64,000 nt of DNA, taken from Xenoacremonium recifei. Taxonomy: Eukaryota; Ascomycota; Sordariomycetes; Hypocreales; Nectriaceae. The position numbers and the translations under genes are program-made. The DNA lies in the NCBI GenBank assembly GCA_012184525.1, contig WOFQ01000059.1:62001-126000 (forward strand), written 5' to 3'. The notes below the pieces were generated by a model. It had not been told where the DNA came from. It made no database searches and saw only the letters and a program-made list of their open reading frames with translations. Each line of letters starts with the position of its first letter. Positions within the stretch are counted from its first letter, which is position 1. Positions 11,428 to 23,864 of the stretch are shown here, piece after piece.

Positions 11428-12891
11428 GATGGGGGATTGCGACGAACAGCTCAGGATGTCAGATGGGGAGACAAGAGGAGACGAGGCTCGACGAGGATGG
11501 GCGAGGGTGTAAGAGAGCAAAGTACTCTCGGGTTAAGCCTTGCCGGGCAAGAAGTACACTGCCGTACAGCTCGTCATGCATGCACTTCAAGGCCAGCCAC
11601 ATCCCGCAAGCCTTCGCGCCTCTCGCCATGGAGGTCCCAAGTACATGCCCATGCCGCCGGAAGACCACGCAACGGCTCGTCACCGCGACCCAGCCCGCAC
11701 ACCGCAAAGATACCCGAGCCGTTCGCAACTCGCCCAGGCCGGCAAGGCGGGCGAGAGATAATAGTGCCTCGCCGCGGGAGGCCGATAAAGCTCGTGTGGG
11801 TATCGATGTGCAGAGCCAGCGCCGGGAAGAGAAAGGTCCTGGCCAGCCAGGGAGCAGGCGTCCAATCAGCGGCGCCGGGATGGCCTGGGGTTGCAGCATG
11901 ACTGCAGCTCGAATCATGATAAAGTCTCTTCCTGAAGGAGGGGTCGCTTTTGGGGGTGGCTGGGCCAGAAGCGGGCAAGCATTCAGCCAAAGATCCTCCT
12001 CTTCCCGCGAAGGTCGAGGCTCGGAGCCAGCTAATAGCCAAGCGACAAGCTGCAGAGGCCTGAGGATCGCGAGAGCGCTCTCATCGCGAGACTCCAGCAG
12101 TCGAACCCCACGGTTGCAATAAGGTTAATTCCGAGGGCGGTGCTGGAGCCCGTCGGGCGCTCTCTCGGACTGATAAGACACTCGGCATGGGATCAACGTT
12201 GCTGGCCATCACGCAAGGTCCGCTTCCCGATGTGTCCTAGCCATGCCGATAGTCAGTGACGAAATTGTCACGAGGCACAATCGCTGCAACCATGGGTTGG
12301 ATTCCTTCCATGATAGGGACTTGGGTCCGGCCTGGTTGTTGGCTTGGTTGGGTCGGTTCAATCAGTTCAGCTTGCAGAGGGCTGTCCGGAGAGGGAATGG
12401 CGGAGGCCGGGGGTTGAAAGAAGGTGGGGGAATCACGTGCTGGGATGTTCTTTGTCTGTAAGGATCACTCCCGCTCTTTGATGGTCTTTAAGAGTCAACG
12501 GTATATATCCAATTGAAAGGGAGTCTTTCTAATAAACTCAAGACCTAAGGTAAGGCCATGAAGCCGACAATGGAAGCCATACTCGCGAGGGGATCGTTCG
12601 GTAGCCAGCTTCACAAAGACGACTCGGAGCTCTAGGGTAGGTTGTCCTGGCGTCCGGCATATGGAGTACACTGCAAGCCTCCCCTGCTCTCTGCTGATCT
12701 TCTGGACAAGATGAATTTAGTATCTTACATCAGTATAGAAAATGTTTCAAGTCTACCAGGCGAATAGTCAACAGGTTCTGTGTCAGGGTCTACATTAAAG
12801 ACGCCCTGCCAATATATACCGCATCAGGAACTCCGTCGACCATCCCACTCCGGGAACAACCAATCATGGGAAGCGGACAACCGCTTCAACT
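11428..12891. other. Intergenic region; no gene supported
   Basis: Overlapping open frames of 60-220 codons occur on both strands between 11437 and 12122. None resembles a family, carries convincing introns or dominates its opposite strand. It probably holds the promoter of the phosphatase-like gene on its left and tRNA flanking DNA on its right. Confidence 0.45.
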
Positions 12892-12963
12892 GGTTCCATG
12901 GTCTAACGGTTATGACTGCGGATTCTGATTCCGCCAGCGAGGGTTCGACTCCCTCTGGAACCT
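12892..12963 (+). tRNA. tRNA-Gln (anticodon CTG)
   Basis: Intronless cloverleaf. Acceptor stem GGTTCCA pairs with TGGAACC; the D arm is GTCT...TGAC; anticodon stem GCGGA/TCCGC encloses loop TTCTGAT with anticodon CTG at 12925-12927, reading the CAG codon; T arm GAGGG-TTCGACT-CCCTC. Internal pol III promoters are visible as box A (TGGTCTAACGG) and box B (GGTTCGACTCC). CCA is not encoded, as in eukaryotes. A T-rich tract follows directly. Confidence 0.95.
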
Positions 12964-12971
12964 TTCTTTTT
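12963..12971 (+). terminator. RNA polymerase III T-tract terminator of tRNA-Gln
   Basis: Immediately after the acceptor stem the plus strand reads TTTCTTTTT, a T-run suited to pol III termination. Confidence 0.75.
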
Positions 12972-14845
12972 GACTCTTTTCATTTGTTTATGAGTCTCCG
13001 TTCGTTTGGCCTCTCCTCTGCGATTGATACTGGCTGGTGACACTGTCGTCATTATAATACTCCAAGGGCTGTGGAAGTGCCTGGCTTTCAAGACACTGGG
13101 GAAAATGTGCTTTCTATGAGGTTGATTAGCATCGTGAATTTTCGTTGACGGATTCAGAGGTGTCATGAAAACCTTTGAGGTCGCATCAATGTAAAATGTG
13201 GAGGGAACCAATGACGGATGGCGGTAATTCCCCGAAAACCGTGTTAACCTTGCGGACGCAAGTATGATTTGGTGGGATAGCACATGTCGTTAACTTCGCG
13301 CGTTAACTCGTGGGAAAGCAAACGCAGCTCGCTTAGTTGAGTGTTCGACAAGCCACTATTTTTGCCCAGTCTAAGATCTTACGTAGGTGAGGGCACTTTG
13401 CTCTTGTTCGTCATTTGTGCTTGGATATCACAAGGGACAGCCATAGTCATGAGCAACTTGGTACTTTCACTACTGAAGTTCCCGAGCCTTGCCGCTGGCC
13501 CAGTAGTGTCATGACTACACTCGGGAAATTTGGGATTGGAGCAAACTCGTGGTGCACACCAAAGTTTGAGCACGTCGAAGTGTCACAACATGATTCGTCA
13601 TAGGGGCCCTGCACTGTAGCCGAGACTTGGATGATCCATGCGCAGAATATCGGATGATGCTGATCGAAAGTATGGCCTAGATGGCAGCATCCTGACCATT
13701 GCAATTCAGGGTTCGAGTTGTTCCTTAGACACGAGGGGACATGCCGGGATTTGCGAGAGCGTCAGGCCCTGTGTAGTGGCAGGAGACAGGGACAGTCAAA
13801 TTAGACGACCGAATCGGACGTAGACCTGCCGAGATGATCAGGGCTTGGCCGGGGGAGATCTTATCAATCTGATCAGGGTGCATGATGTCAGGGGTAGGGA
13901 GCGTTGAGCGACGTGGAACAAGATGAGTCCTACGAGGAGATCAAAGCGACTGGCTGGCCAAATTTTGTTTTTCTTTGGAAAACTTTGATAGGCACCTGAT
14001 TAATGATATCGTCGCTACCCTGCCGGCCTAACAGGATCCAGTTGTTCGAGGATAGCATAGGGATGAAGCCCGTTTGCAGCCCCGGTTTCGGCAGTGAACA
14101 GCCCTGTGATTTTTTTGAGCATGGAGGCCCTCCTGGCTCGACCTGGCGTCTGGTGGCCACCAACTTTCGTAGTCTCTGGGCCGCCCAAGTAATACGAAGG
14201 ACCTGTCCATGTACTTTATCTCTCATCAGCCCAATATTACCCGCCCTGGCTCAATTTAGTAGGTCCATCAGCTCCCGATAAGTCTCCCTCGTCATCTCAC
14301 CGGTTGTCTATCGGACGGTCGGAATCCAATAGCCCAGAATCGAACCACTCTGCGCTGCCGAAACGGCCCTGTTTCGCCCGGCTCCGGGGCGATCCCCTGT
14401 CCCGGTACTGAGGAACTTCAGCGCGCAAGGCCACTGGAAGGACGAGGCTTCTGCGCTAGAACCCAGGTCCTCGCCCGCTAAAACACAACGCCCTATTTTC
14501 TTGCGGTAAGGTTTTGCGGGAGCCCTCCCTGCCTGTGCTAACAATTAATCGGTTCTCCGCATGACCTGCTTGGCTGCGTGGGCAGGTGCCACCTGGGCAG
14601 TTCCTTCCATTCCCACTACCCTCTTGCTGGGAAGTCGCTGTCGGGAGTGTCGCCTCCAGCTTCCTGCCCATCGTCGATCCGCCCTCCTCCAATTCTTCTC
14701 TCCGCAACATTCGAACCGACTCTTCGCCTTCAGTTTGCTCCCCGCGATCCCCAGCCGCTCCTCTCGCTCGTTGGTTCGGCTGCCCCTCCCTCGTGGACTC
14801 CTGCGCTCGACAATCGCCCGCCATCGCGAAATTATTCCTCCCTCA
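12972..14845. other. Intergenic region; no gene supported
   Basis: No convincing coding sequence. The last 300 bases before the demethylase gene are strongly pyrimidine-rich (about 14620-14800), as expected for a fungal promoter/5' UTR. Confidence 0.45.
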
Positions 14846-14872
14846 ATGGCCCCGTCGCAAACAGCGACGTGA
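14846..14872 (+). promoter_or_regulatory. Candidate uORF in demethylase leader
   Basis: An ATG at 14846 opens a frame of eight codons (MAPSQTAT) that stops nine bases before the main ATG at 14882. If the transcript starts upstream, this could reduce initiation at the main start. The same frame is open further upstream, so the effective uORF length depends on the transcription start. Confidence 0.4.
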
Positions 14873-14881
14873 TCGCCCGCC

Positions 14882-17800
14882 ATGTCGACCGACGCTGCTG
14901 TGGCGCCGGCCAGCGACCACGATGCGCCCTGCCACGACGAGATCAACTGCGCCAGCCTGCCCCAGCCCAGCTTTCTGCATTCGCCGCCCGACACAAACAA
15001 TACCCTCAACAAGTCCGACGCCAGCGACTCGGAGCTGAGCGACCTCGACGAGGAGCCCATTCTCAGCGATGCGCCCATGCCCCTGCCCGCTAGCGACGAC
15101 CATGCACCGTCTGAAGAGGACAAGGCTGAGCCCGAGGTCGACCCCGACGACATTGGCGAAGTCTTGCCCGACCATTGGACGAATGGCGTTCCCGTCTTCA
15201 AACCGACCTTTGACCAGTTCAAAGATTTCAAGCGCTTCGTGCGTAGCCTCGTTCACTGACCCGTGCATGTGTCGCCCCCCTGCTAACCGACATGCGAATC
15301 GCAGATGACGGCCGTTGATAGTTATGGCATGAAATCCGGTATCATCAAGATCGTTCCTCCGTCCGAATGGAAGGACTCGCTTCCCCCAATCGACGAACTC
15401 GTCAAACGGGTCAAGGTCCGAGAGCCAATTAAGCAGGACATCATGGGTTTCAACGGCACCTATCGTCAAGTCAATATCCTCCACGGCCGATCCTATAACC
15501 TTCCCCAGTGGCGGCAACTCTGTGAGCAGAGTGAGCATCAGCCTCCGGCCAGGCGTGGCGAGCGAAGGGCCAATGCCGACAAACCGAAGCCCAGAACGCG
15601 AGCTGCGGCTGCCAGCCCTGCCAATCCGTCAACGCCCAAGAAACGAACTCGAGGACGAGCTGGTAAGAAGAAGCAAACCAAGGGCAAGACGGGCGAGGAG
15701 GTTGAGGCGGAGGACCGGCCTATGACGCCGGTATCGCCAAAAGCCGAACCGGAAGAGACTCAGGAAAAGGCCCTCGAGTCAATCGAAAATGATCCTGGTG
15801 TTGACGTCGAGGAGGACGCTGACGCTGCACCGAGAATCGGACGCATGGGTGCTGTGCGACCAGCAAAGTCCAAGACCCAGTCGGTCTCTGCGCGGCGCAA
15901 GTACAGTCGTCGTGAGGGATCGGCCATGATCGATGAGGCCGCCTTCAAGGATTGGGACTACCGCATGGACATTTCCGACTACACCCCTGAGCGATGCGAA
16001 GAGCTCGAGAGAGTTTACTGGAAGACGCTCACATATGCGCCCCCTTTGTACGGTGCCGACTTGATGGGTACTCTCTTTGAAGAGTCGACTGAGCAATGGA
16101 ACCTCAACAAACTGCCCAACCTGTTGGATGTCATTGGCACAAAGGTCCCTGGTGTCAACACGGCTTACCTCTACCTAGGAATGTGGAAAGCCACTTTTGC
16201 TTGGCATCTCGAGGACGTCGATCTTTACAGCATCAACTACCTTCATTTTGGAGCCCCGAAGCAATGGTACAGCATCTCACAAGCCGACGCTCGCCGGTTC
16301 GAAAATGCCATGAAGAGCATTTGGCCAGCGGATGCCAAAGCTTGTGACCAGTTCCTTCGTCACAAAGCCTTCCTCATCTCGCCACAGCATCTCCTCTCGC
16401 ACTATGGCATCAAGGTTAACAAATGCGTCACATATCCCGGCGAATTCGTCGTTACTTACCCCTACGGTTATCATTCCGGTTACAATCTCGGGTACAACTG
16501 CGCCGAGGCTGTCAATTTTGCCCTGGATTCTTGGTTGGATATGGGGAAGATTGCAAAGAAATGCGAGTGTGCCCAAGCACAAGACAGTGTCTGGGTGAAT
16601 GTGTACGAAATTGAACGAAAGCTTCGAGGCGAAGAGACCGAGTACGAGGAGACCGAAGACGAAGATGAAGAGGAGGATGAAGATGATGAGATGTCGGGTC
16701 TCCCAACGCCTCCAGCGAGCCACGGCGTCAAGTTCAAGGACCCAAGTCGAAAACGGAAACGAGGCGTCAGTGACCGAGACGGCAAGACCAAGGTGAAGAA
16801 GATTAAGCTTCGTATCAAAGCCAAGGTCGAGCCGCCTTGCTGCCTGTGTCCCAACGACATCCCGGCATTCGAACTCCTTCCCACGAACGACGGTCGCAAA
16901 GCTCACCGCATGTGCGCTCTGTATCTTCCCGAGACATTCATCGATACTGTTGAGGGTCAGGAGGTCGTGGTAAATGTTAATGGGATCCATAAAGACCGTC
17001 TCGAACTCAAGTGTCTATACTGCCGATCGAAGCGCGGAGCATGCTTCCAATGTTCGCAGAAGAAGTGCGCTCGGGCATACCATCCTACTTGTGCGGCGGC
17101 TGCAGGAGTCTTTGTTGAAGAACAGGATGTTCCAGTCTTTGGTGAAGACGGGACGGAGTACAAGGAGCAGGCATTCGAGTTTAGCTGTCGCTTTCATCGT
17201 ACCAAACGCGATAGGAAGCTTGACGGTGACTCCCTCGAACGGGATTCACGCATTCAGGCAGCCGCAAGCACCCTCAAGAAGGGTGAAGTTTGCCAAATGC
17301 AATACCAGAAAGGCGAAATCTTCGCAGGGGTTGTTGTTGAGAATCGTATCGAAGAGCGAACCTTACTTCTCGACATCTTACCGAACGGGTATGTAACAAA
17401 ATCTCAAATCGTGATTAACCTTGTTAACGGTCATTTCAGTGATCGCATTGAAGTCGAGTGGAAGTGGCTACTTCTTCCTGACCCGTCTGACTACCACTTA
17501 CCCAAGGCTTCGGCTAAAGCCATCCCAATGCCTACTTCACAGAAAGCAAGGGACGAGCTGAACGCCAAGCGTCAAGGCGATGACAAGCCTAGGAAAGATG
17601 ACATTTTTGTGGAAGGCTACACGTGGGCCGAATTCCAGATGGCCGAAGTCCAAAACAAGGATCAAGTGAAGATCGACTTTGCCAAACAGGATCAAATTTG
17701 GTTCTACCTTGGCAACCTTTCGACTGAAGGCCGGGCACAATATACGGAAGACCCATCAAAACCGCGGAATAATCCCCGAGGAAACTTCCTGAATACGATA

Positions 17801-19703
17801 CCTAAGCCGCCAAGGCCGGCGCTGACTACGACTTTCCAGCGGCCATACGTACCCCAAGGAGGATTTGGCCAATTCACGACCCCGATGACTCCTGCGAATG
17901 CGCCATCAGCTTCTGCTCGTCCTGAGAAGCCCTATGTCTATAAGCCGCGGAAACCTCTTGATGCACCAATGGGCTTGTTTGCCACGCAGAGATACACGCC
18001 TATGGCTGGACTGCAGCAGACGAGGCCGATGTATCCTCAACACTCGCCAGCAACGAATTTCCAGTATCGGAACATTTCTGCTCCCCAGATGACTCCTCAT
18101 CAGATGCCTGCCCATCAGATGCAGCCCTCACAGCCAACTATGCCGCAGCACATGCCTGCATACTCAAACCCGAGATTTGAAGTCAAGCCGAAGTTTTTCA
18201 CGCCTCATCAACATATGGCACAGATCCAGGCTGCCCAAGCCCAAAACATTGCTGCCAGGCCCGTTCATCAGCAACAATGGCTGGCTCAAGCAGCTGCTCA
18301 TCAACAGGCCCATCAATCTCCTCATCAGCAATTCCAGCAGCCTCTTCATCAGCCTCAGCAGCCTCGTCAGCCTTCTCATGAGTCACCTCAGCAGCCCACT
18401 CATCAGCCCCAGCAGCCTCATCAGCCTGCAGCTGTCGTCCTGCAAACTCCTTCACAGACCTCCTATCTCGATTCGAGACCTGTGCCGAGACCTCAATCAA
18501 AACCGTCATGGCAGGTTCATCCCTCTATCTACCAGAAATATGAATTCTTCAAAATCAATCACAACAGGTATGAAGGACTTGGGCTTGACATATGATGACG
18601 CTGACAATGATTAGGGAATCTTCAAAGTATCGGACCCCTTATTCCCCGATGGGCGGCTTTACGAACGGATACGAAGGCAACTTGAGAGCACATTTGATGG
18701 AAAATCAGAGTGATCTTTTGCGAAGGTCCAGTGTAGTGACCTCGGCAGGTCTTGGTCACGGTGCTGGTCCAATGGGCTCGTACCACTCTCTCTACAACCA
18801 AAGAGCTGGTGCAGTCTCTCAACCCCAGACGAGTCCTCCACAAGCACCTCCTCCGCAAATTCGGCCTTACATACCCCGACCTCAGCCTCCTCACCAAGCT
18901 TCGCCGCCTTCCTGGATGCAGCTGTCATCCAAGGGCTCGCATCCGCATCTACCGCCGGCGATAAAGCCACGATATCTGCCCCCAACCCCCCAAGCTCGAG
19001 CGGCTGAAGTGAACCAAGTCGGGGTGCAGCAACAGCAGTCGACTCCTCCAGCGGCTCACCCGACGCAGTCGCTGGCACCAGTTACCCAGCAACTGGGATT
19101 GTCCGCCCAGACACCAGTGCAACCGCCGCAGCCGAAACCGTCCCCGAAAAGTTCACCAGGCCACAAAACAAATATGGTTAGACTACTCGGATAGGGACTG
19201 AGGATTGGTCACTGACTTGGGCACAGGCACCTCCAAAAGAGTCTCCTGTCCCGCTGCCAGCTAACTTCTTGGCTGCCATGAACTCGACGACCACACCAAC
19301 ATCGACGCCGAAGCCTCTGGCGCAGACATCCCCTGCACGGACAGTTTCTGGAACGGCAAAAAGCCCCTCGTCGAAGAGACTGCAACATGCAACGGGATCG
19401 CCAGCTAAGCCAGGATCGCTACCTAAGATTTCCACGACCCCTGTGCCTATACCTCGGCTTCCTGGAATGTCACAGCACGCACCAACATCGCAGTTTGCCA
19501 CGGGTAAACCGCTAATCGCACCTGGCGGCCAGCTTCAGGGATTGCAGCAGGAAGCAGTGTCTTCTGTTCCTCAACAAGAATTACCCAAAGCTAAACCACA
19601 AGAGTTCCCAGATGTCCCAGGATGCGAATCTATGGAGTTTGTTGAGCGACTGATGGCGAACCTGCGGAAGGCATCGCAACGTCCGACAGCAGACGGAGCT
19701 TAG
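14882..19703 (+). CDS. JmjN/JmjC histone demethylase, KDM4-type
   Basis: Chromatin protein of 1535 residues, predicted Fe(II)/2-oxoglutarate-dependent histone lysine demethylase. Exons: 14882..15238, 15305..17388, 17440..18567, 18615..19176, 19227..19703. The JmjN motif spans about residues 103-140 and is joined across intron 1. JmjC has the metal triad His420-x-Glu422 (WHLEDVDLYSINYLHFG) and His509 (GYHSGYN), followed by the CEC motif that binds zinc in KDM4 enzymes. An extended PHD-like Cys/His region runs from about 629 to 720 (CCLCPND ... CFQCSQKKCARAYHPTC), then a Tudor-like segment (about 770-850), then a Q/H/P-rich tail with many CATCAG-type codon repeats (18080-18430). Fungal KDM4 homologues remove H3K9/H3K36 methylation; the specificity of this one is inferred. 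The second intron (17389-17439) is 51 nt, stop-free and in frame, so it could be missed or retained. Confidence 0.93.
18080..18430 (+). repeat. Low-complexity His/Gln/Pro-coding tract
   Basis: Within the demethylase tail, units such as CATCAG, CCTCATCAGC and CAGCAGCCT recur many times and encode HQ, QQP and HQP runs. It is likely disordered and prone to length variation. Confidence 0.8.
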
Positions 19704-20476
19704 TTGACACGATGGATTACGTACATGACGCGACGGATCAAAATGATCCTGGAGGGATAGGTCTGGAGTTATCTCTTTCTTTCTTTCTTTTTGGTCGACC
19801 TCCTTGAGGTTTTCTGGAACTGATGTACAAACCAAATGATTCTCGGAAATAGGCGTTGAGGAGGGATGGACATACTATTCCCACGCGGACGTATGTTAGA
19901 TTTGGGATTGGGAACAAACGGGAGCTACCAGGGCACGAAGATATGGATCACGACTTGATTCATAGGATGGCGAGGGGTGATTCACTTGTATGATAGGGTT
20001 TCCAAACACGGGTGCCTCGGCCTGACGGCGTTCAGGCTTGAGCGAACAAGTATTGTTGGCGTAACCCTTGACAAAATCATGAGATTTTTAATATGTTTAA
20101 CTGTTCTGAAGGCGTTGACTAGATTATTGAGTGTTCGAGATGTGCTCTTGACGTCAGTTTATATGAAGGCTGGCCGTTTGGAAGTCTGTCCCAGGGATAG
20201 CTCCTCTGATTCACAGCAAATTTTTATCTGCAGTGAAGCGCACGTGAAAGCTTCGGCAGCCTGCAGACGGAAAGCAGGTTCCTGACTGACCTTCCTCGTG
20301 GAAAGAGCGAACGTTTGGTGGCCTGAAAAGATTGAAGCTTCGATGAGCTTCCAAGCCCACAACACACCAACTTCATCATCTAGAACAAGCTCCCTTATCG
20401 CGGCATACTCCTGAGCCGCATTCTGTTCTACTCAATCTATTATTCCGGCTACGCCCTCAATTTACCAGTATCGGTC
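19704..20476. other. Intergenic region between demethylase and kinase
   Basis: Contains the demethylase 3' UTR, with a short TTTC repeat near 19774-19791, and the kinase promoter. No gene is supported. Confidence 0.5.
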
Positions 20477-21684
20477 ATGCCTTCTGAGGATACTGCCGCG
20501 GATGTTCTTCGTCGCGCCATAATCAACCGGGCGTCAGAAGACGAACCCGTCGATCCACCAGCCAATGCCGCGACCACTGCAGTGCAAAACGATGAAGCTC
20601 AGCACTCTAGAACAGAGCAGCGACTGCCAAATGGAGTTCCAACAAGCGGAGCAACGATGGAGGCATTCCGGCCCCAACAGCAAAGACCGTCCATGGACAT
20701 GAGCGTGGACGCCAGGGAAGTAGCTGCAAGGATACCAAACGGAGAGAACCGATCAAGGAATCTGTCACTACCACGAGAAGGCTTAGTTCGAAGTCAATAC
20801 GCCCTGGGGCCTGAGGTTGGAAGGGGGGGATATGGGTGCATATACAAGGTTACAAGCACGGATGGCCGCACTTTTGCTGGCAAAGTGACGAGAAGCCCCG
20901 AGGGGATTGACGCTAAGTTGCAGAAAGAAGCGAGGAACTTATGTGAGCACAGACATGTGAGTAAGAGTTCCACGGGTATGTGCGGAAGGTTTTACTGATG
21001 CACTGTTGGAAGCCTCACATACTGAAGTTCGTGGATTTGGCGTATCATCAGAGGCTTGCCCGACAGATGCTCGTCACCGAGCTGTGCGAATGCGACTTGT
21101 TGGACATCATGCAGCGCTTGCCAGAGTCAATCAGCCGACGACACGCTCTGCTTGTTGTTCATCAGATATCGCTTGCCCTTTCCTACCTCCATTCTAAACA
21201 GCTTATACACGGGGACGTGAAGCCGGAAAACATTCTCATCAAATCCTGGAATCCCTTCCACGTCGTCTTAGCCGACCTGGCCGGGGTAAAAGGACAGCAA
21301 GAACATAGCGTCTTGGAAGGCACCACGCCATTCTACTCACCCGACATCAGAGAGAAGCTTTGCTATTCTGGCCCCCCCGATGATATCTGGGCACTGGGCT
21401 TGACCTTTCAAGGGGTGATGAAACTGTGGCCGCTGACCCTTTCGAAGCAGAACGCCCTCATCTTTTCACGGGTGTGCCATGACTCGGCAAGGAATGTGGC
21501 TTGCTTTAACCCGGGGCACGACATGATGTACCTCTTACTGAGGATGCTGGACATGAACAAGCACACCAGAGCAAATACCGAGGAGTGCTTGATGCTGTCG
21601 CAGCAATCCCTCAAAAGGACTTCGGAGAGGAAGGGAGTTGACATCATACTCCCGCCTGGGTATGTGACGCCAGAGTTCTGGTAG
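20477..21684 (+). CDS. Divergent protein kinase-domain protein
   Basis: Protein of 383 residues, exons 20477..20956 and 21013..21684, one 56-bp intron joining ...CEHRH to PHILKFVDL. The N-terminal 100 residues are polar and probably disordered. The kinase domain shows a glycine loop GRGGYGCIY (115-123), the VAIK-type lysine Lys136 (FAGKV), a candidate helix-C Glu151, a catalytic loop HGDVKPENIL (226-235), and an ADLAG sequence (247-251) where DFG is expected. The activation segment reads GTTPFYSPDI rather than ending in a standard APE. HRD has become HGD but the catalytic Asp, Lys and Asn are kept, so residual activity is possible. Such short divergent kinases are common in Pezizomycotina and I recognise no named orthologue. 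Substrate and pathway are unknown. Confidence 0.87.
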
Positions 21685-22214
21685 TAGGCGCATATTTGTC
21701 TTTCGGGAGCGGGTGTGCATGGTTGACTGGGTAGTTGCTGAAGCGTCAAACTGGGAGGGACGAGGATATCATTTCCGAAGCGATTGTATTCAGCGTGGTG
21801 GATAATAACAAGTAATATGTACCATTCAGAGTTGATAAGGCCTTGTCTCTGAATTGGCACACGTTTGGCGTTCCCTCTGAGCTGCTGCGAGGTCTCTATG
21901 AAAGGGTTTGATAGAGACCAATTACTTTGGAGATGATTGTGTCTTTCGTTCCGTTTTATCGTCAGAAGGCTCATCATTGGTTGCAATGACGCCATGCCGC
22001 ATGCCCCACACATGTTTAGTCATCATTCGAATTGACTCCTACCTCTGCGATGTCGCAACCGCGAGCACCAATTTGGCGACAGAATCCTGTGGAGATAAAA
22101 CCGTCCTTTGCGTCCAATCCAGGAGCTGGACGAGGCTTCAATTCTCTCCGAGGGTCTTTTCGGCTCTTGCGACATCGCCAAGTGGGTGACTAATTCGCTG
22201 CGAAAGCGGGATTC
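21685..22214. other. Intergenic region: kinase 3' end and aminotransferase promoter
   Basis: No coding sequence is supported. The open frames are short and lack family features. Confidence 0.5.
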
Positions 22215-23864
22215 ATGTCGCGCGTCGGCTTACTCCCGACAACCCTCCTCCGCGCTGCTGCCCCTCCTTGCTCAACCCCGCGCTTTTCCAGAGCACTGTA
22301 CAGCACAATGGCAGAGACGACGCAGAAACTGAAGCCCGCGGCGAGAGTGTCGGGGCAGAGACAGGATGTGTGGTGAGTTTGAGAGTTTGAGAGTTTGAGT
22401 TTTGGGTTGGTCTTGAGAGCGAGGTCTGACGGGAGACACAGGACCATCATCAACGAGGCTGCGGCGGCTTCGCCGAACCAGCCTATCGTGAACATGGGAC
22501 AGGGCTTCTTCGGGTACAATCCGCCTCCGTTCATCCTGGATGCGGCGAAGGAGGCTTTGGATCGAGTTGAGTGCAACCAGTACTCTCCGACCAAGGGACG
22601 GCCGCGGTTGCGTAAGGCTATTGCCGATGCGTACTCACCCTTCTGGGGGCGGAAGCTGGACCCGGAGACCGAAGTCACTATCACCACGGGTGCGAATGAA
22701 GGTGAGTTGAGAGAGTGATCAATTTAGAGGGTCGGGGCTGACGTGGGCAGGGATGCTGAGTGCGTTCATGGCTTTCATTGAGCAGGGCGATGAGGTTATT
22801 GTCTTTGAGCCCTTCTTTGACCAGTGAGTATCTACTCCCATCTCTGAATTGTAGTATTAGGCAGCTTTTGACAGGTTCTCAGGTACATCAGCAACATCGA
22901 GATGCCCGGAGGAAAGATTGTCTACGTCCCCCTGCACCCGCCTCCGCACGGTGCGACCAAGACATCGTCTGCTGCAGACTGGACTATCGACTTTGAGGAG
23001 CTGGAAAAAGCTATTACTCCTCGAACCAAGATGATTGTTATCAACACCCCTCGTAGGCATTATCGTTGCATATCACTGAAGCTGTTGCTGATGATTGCTA
23101 GACAACCCCGTTGGAAAGGTCTTTTCCAAGACGGAGCTAGAGCGCATTGGGGAGATTTGCGTCAAGAACCAGATCATAATTCTCTCCGATGAAGTTTATG
23201 ACCGACTCTACTACGTTCCATTTACTCGGATCGCGACCTTATCTCCCGAGGTTGAGAAGTTGACTCTCACCGTGGGATCTGCTGGCAAGAACTTCTATGC
23301 CACCGGCTGGCGTGTCGGTATGTTCAAGTTGCCTGCTCAAGGAGGAAATGTACTAACGACCTGACAGGCTGGTTGATTGGCCGGCCCGAACTTCTCCAAT
23401 ACGTTTCTGCCGCGCACACCCGCATCTGCTACTCCTCGGTGTCGCCCCTCCAAGAAGCCGCAGCTGTCGGTTTTGAGAAGGCTGACAAGCTTGGCTTCTG
23501 GGACGAGACTATCCAAGAAATGAAGGGCAAGGTGGATCGCCTGACTGAAGTTTTCACGGAACTCGGCTTGCCCTACTCCGAGCCTGAGGGTGGCTACTTC
23601 GTCCTGGTTAACATGGCCAAGGTGAAGATTCCCGAAGGCTACCCGTTCCCACCGCACGTGGCGAGTCGGCCGCGTGACTTCAAGCTCGCGTGGTTCCTTA
23701 TCCAGGAGCTGGGTGTGGCGGCAATTCCTCCGACAGAGTTCTACACGGACAAGAACGCACACTTGGCCGAGGACTACATCCGGTTTGCGGTGTGCAAGGA
23801 TGATCATGTGTTGGAAGATGCGAAGAACCGGCTCAGGGGGTTGAAGAAGTACCTCCAGGAGTGA
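22215..23864 (+). CDS. Kynurenine-oxoglutarate transaminase-like class I/II aminotransferase
   Basis: PLP-dependent transaminase of 457 residues, Bna3/kynurenine aminotransferase type, converting kynurenine to kynurenate with 2-oxoacid acceptors and probably acting on other amino acids too. Exons: 22215..22372, 22442..22701, 22751..22823, 22883..23052, 23102..23317, 23368..23864; the five introns are 49-69 bp, all GT-AG. Family motifs include NMGQGFFGYNPP, NQYSPTKGRPRLRKA, TTGANEGML, NTPHNPVGKVF, ILSDEVYDRLYY, and the PLP lysine Lys283 in VGSAGKNFYATGWRVG. Residues 1-31 are basic, Ser/Ala-rich and lack acids, as in a mitochondrial presequence. A second in-frame ATG (22308, MAETTQKLK) would give a cytosolic form. 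Intron 1 begins with a repeated GAGTTTGA unit. Substrate choice is inferred from family similarity. Confidence 0.92.

Noticed and set aside
11459..12122. Open frames of 150-220 codons on both strands downstream of the tandem minus-strand genes
   Set aside because: They overlap each other in several frames, show no family motif, and are Ser/Arg/Pro-rich in the way expected of GC-rich non-coding DNA.
14843..15538. 231-codon minus-strand frame across the first exons of the demethylase
   Set aside because: Antisense to the JmjN region and spans its intron; composition is explained by the sense codons.
22373..22441. Repeated GAGTTTGA units as an independent repeat element
   Set aside because: Only about three short units inside intron 1 of the aminotransferase, adequately explained as local slippage next to the splice donor.
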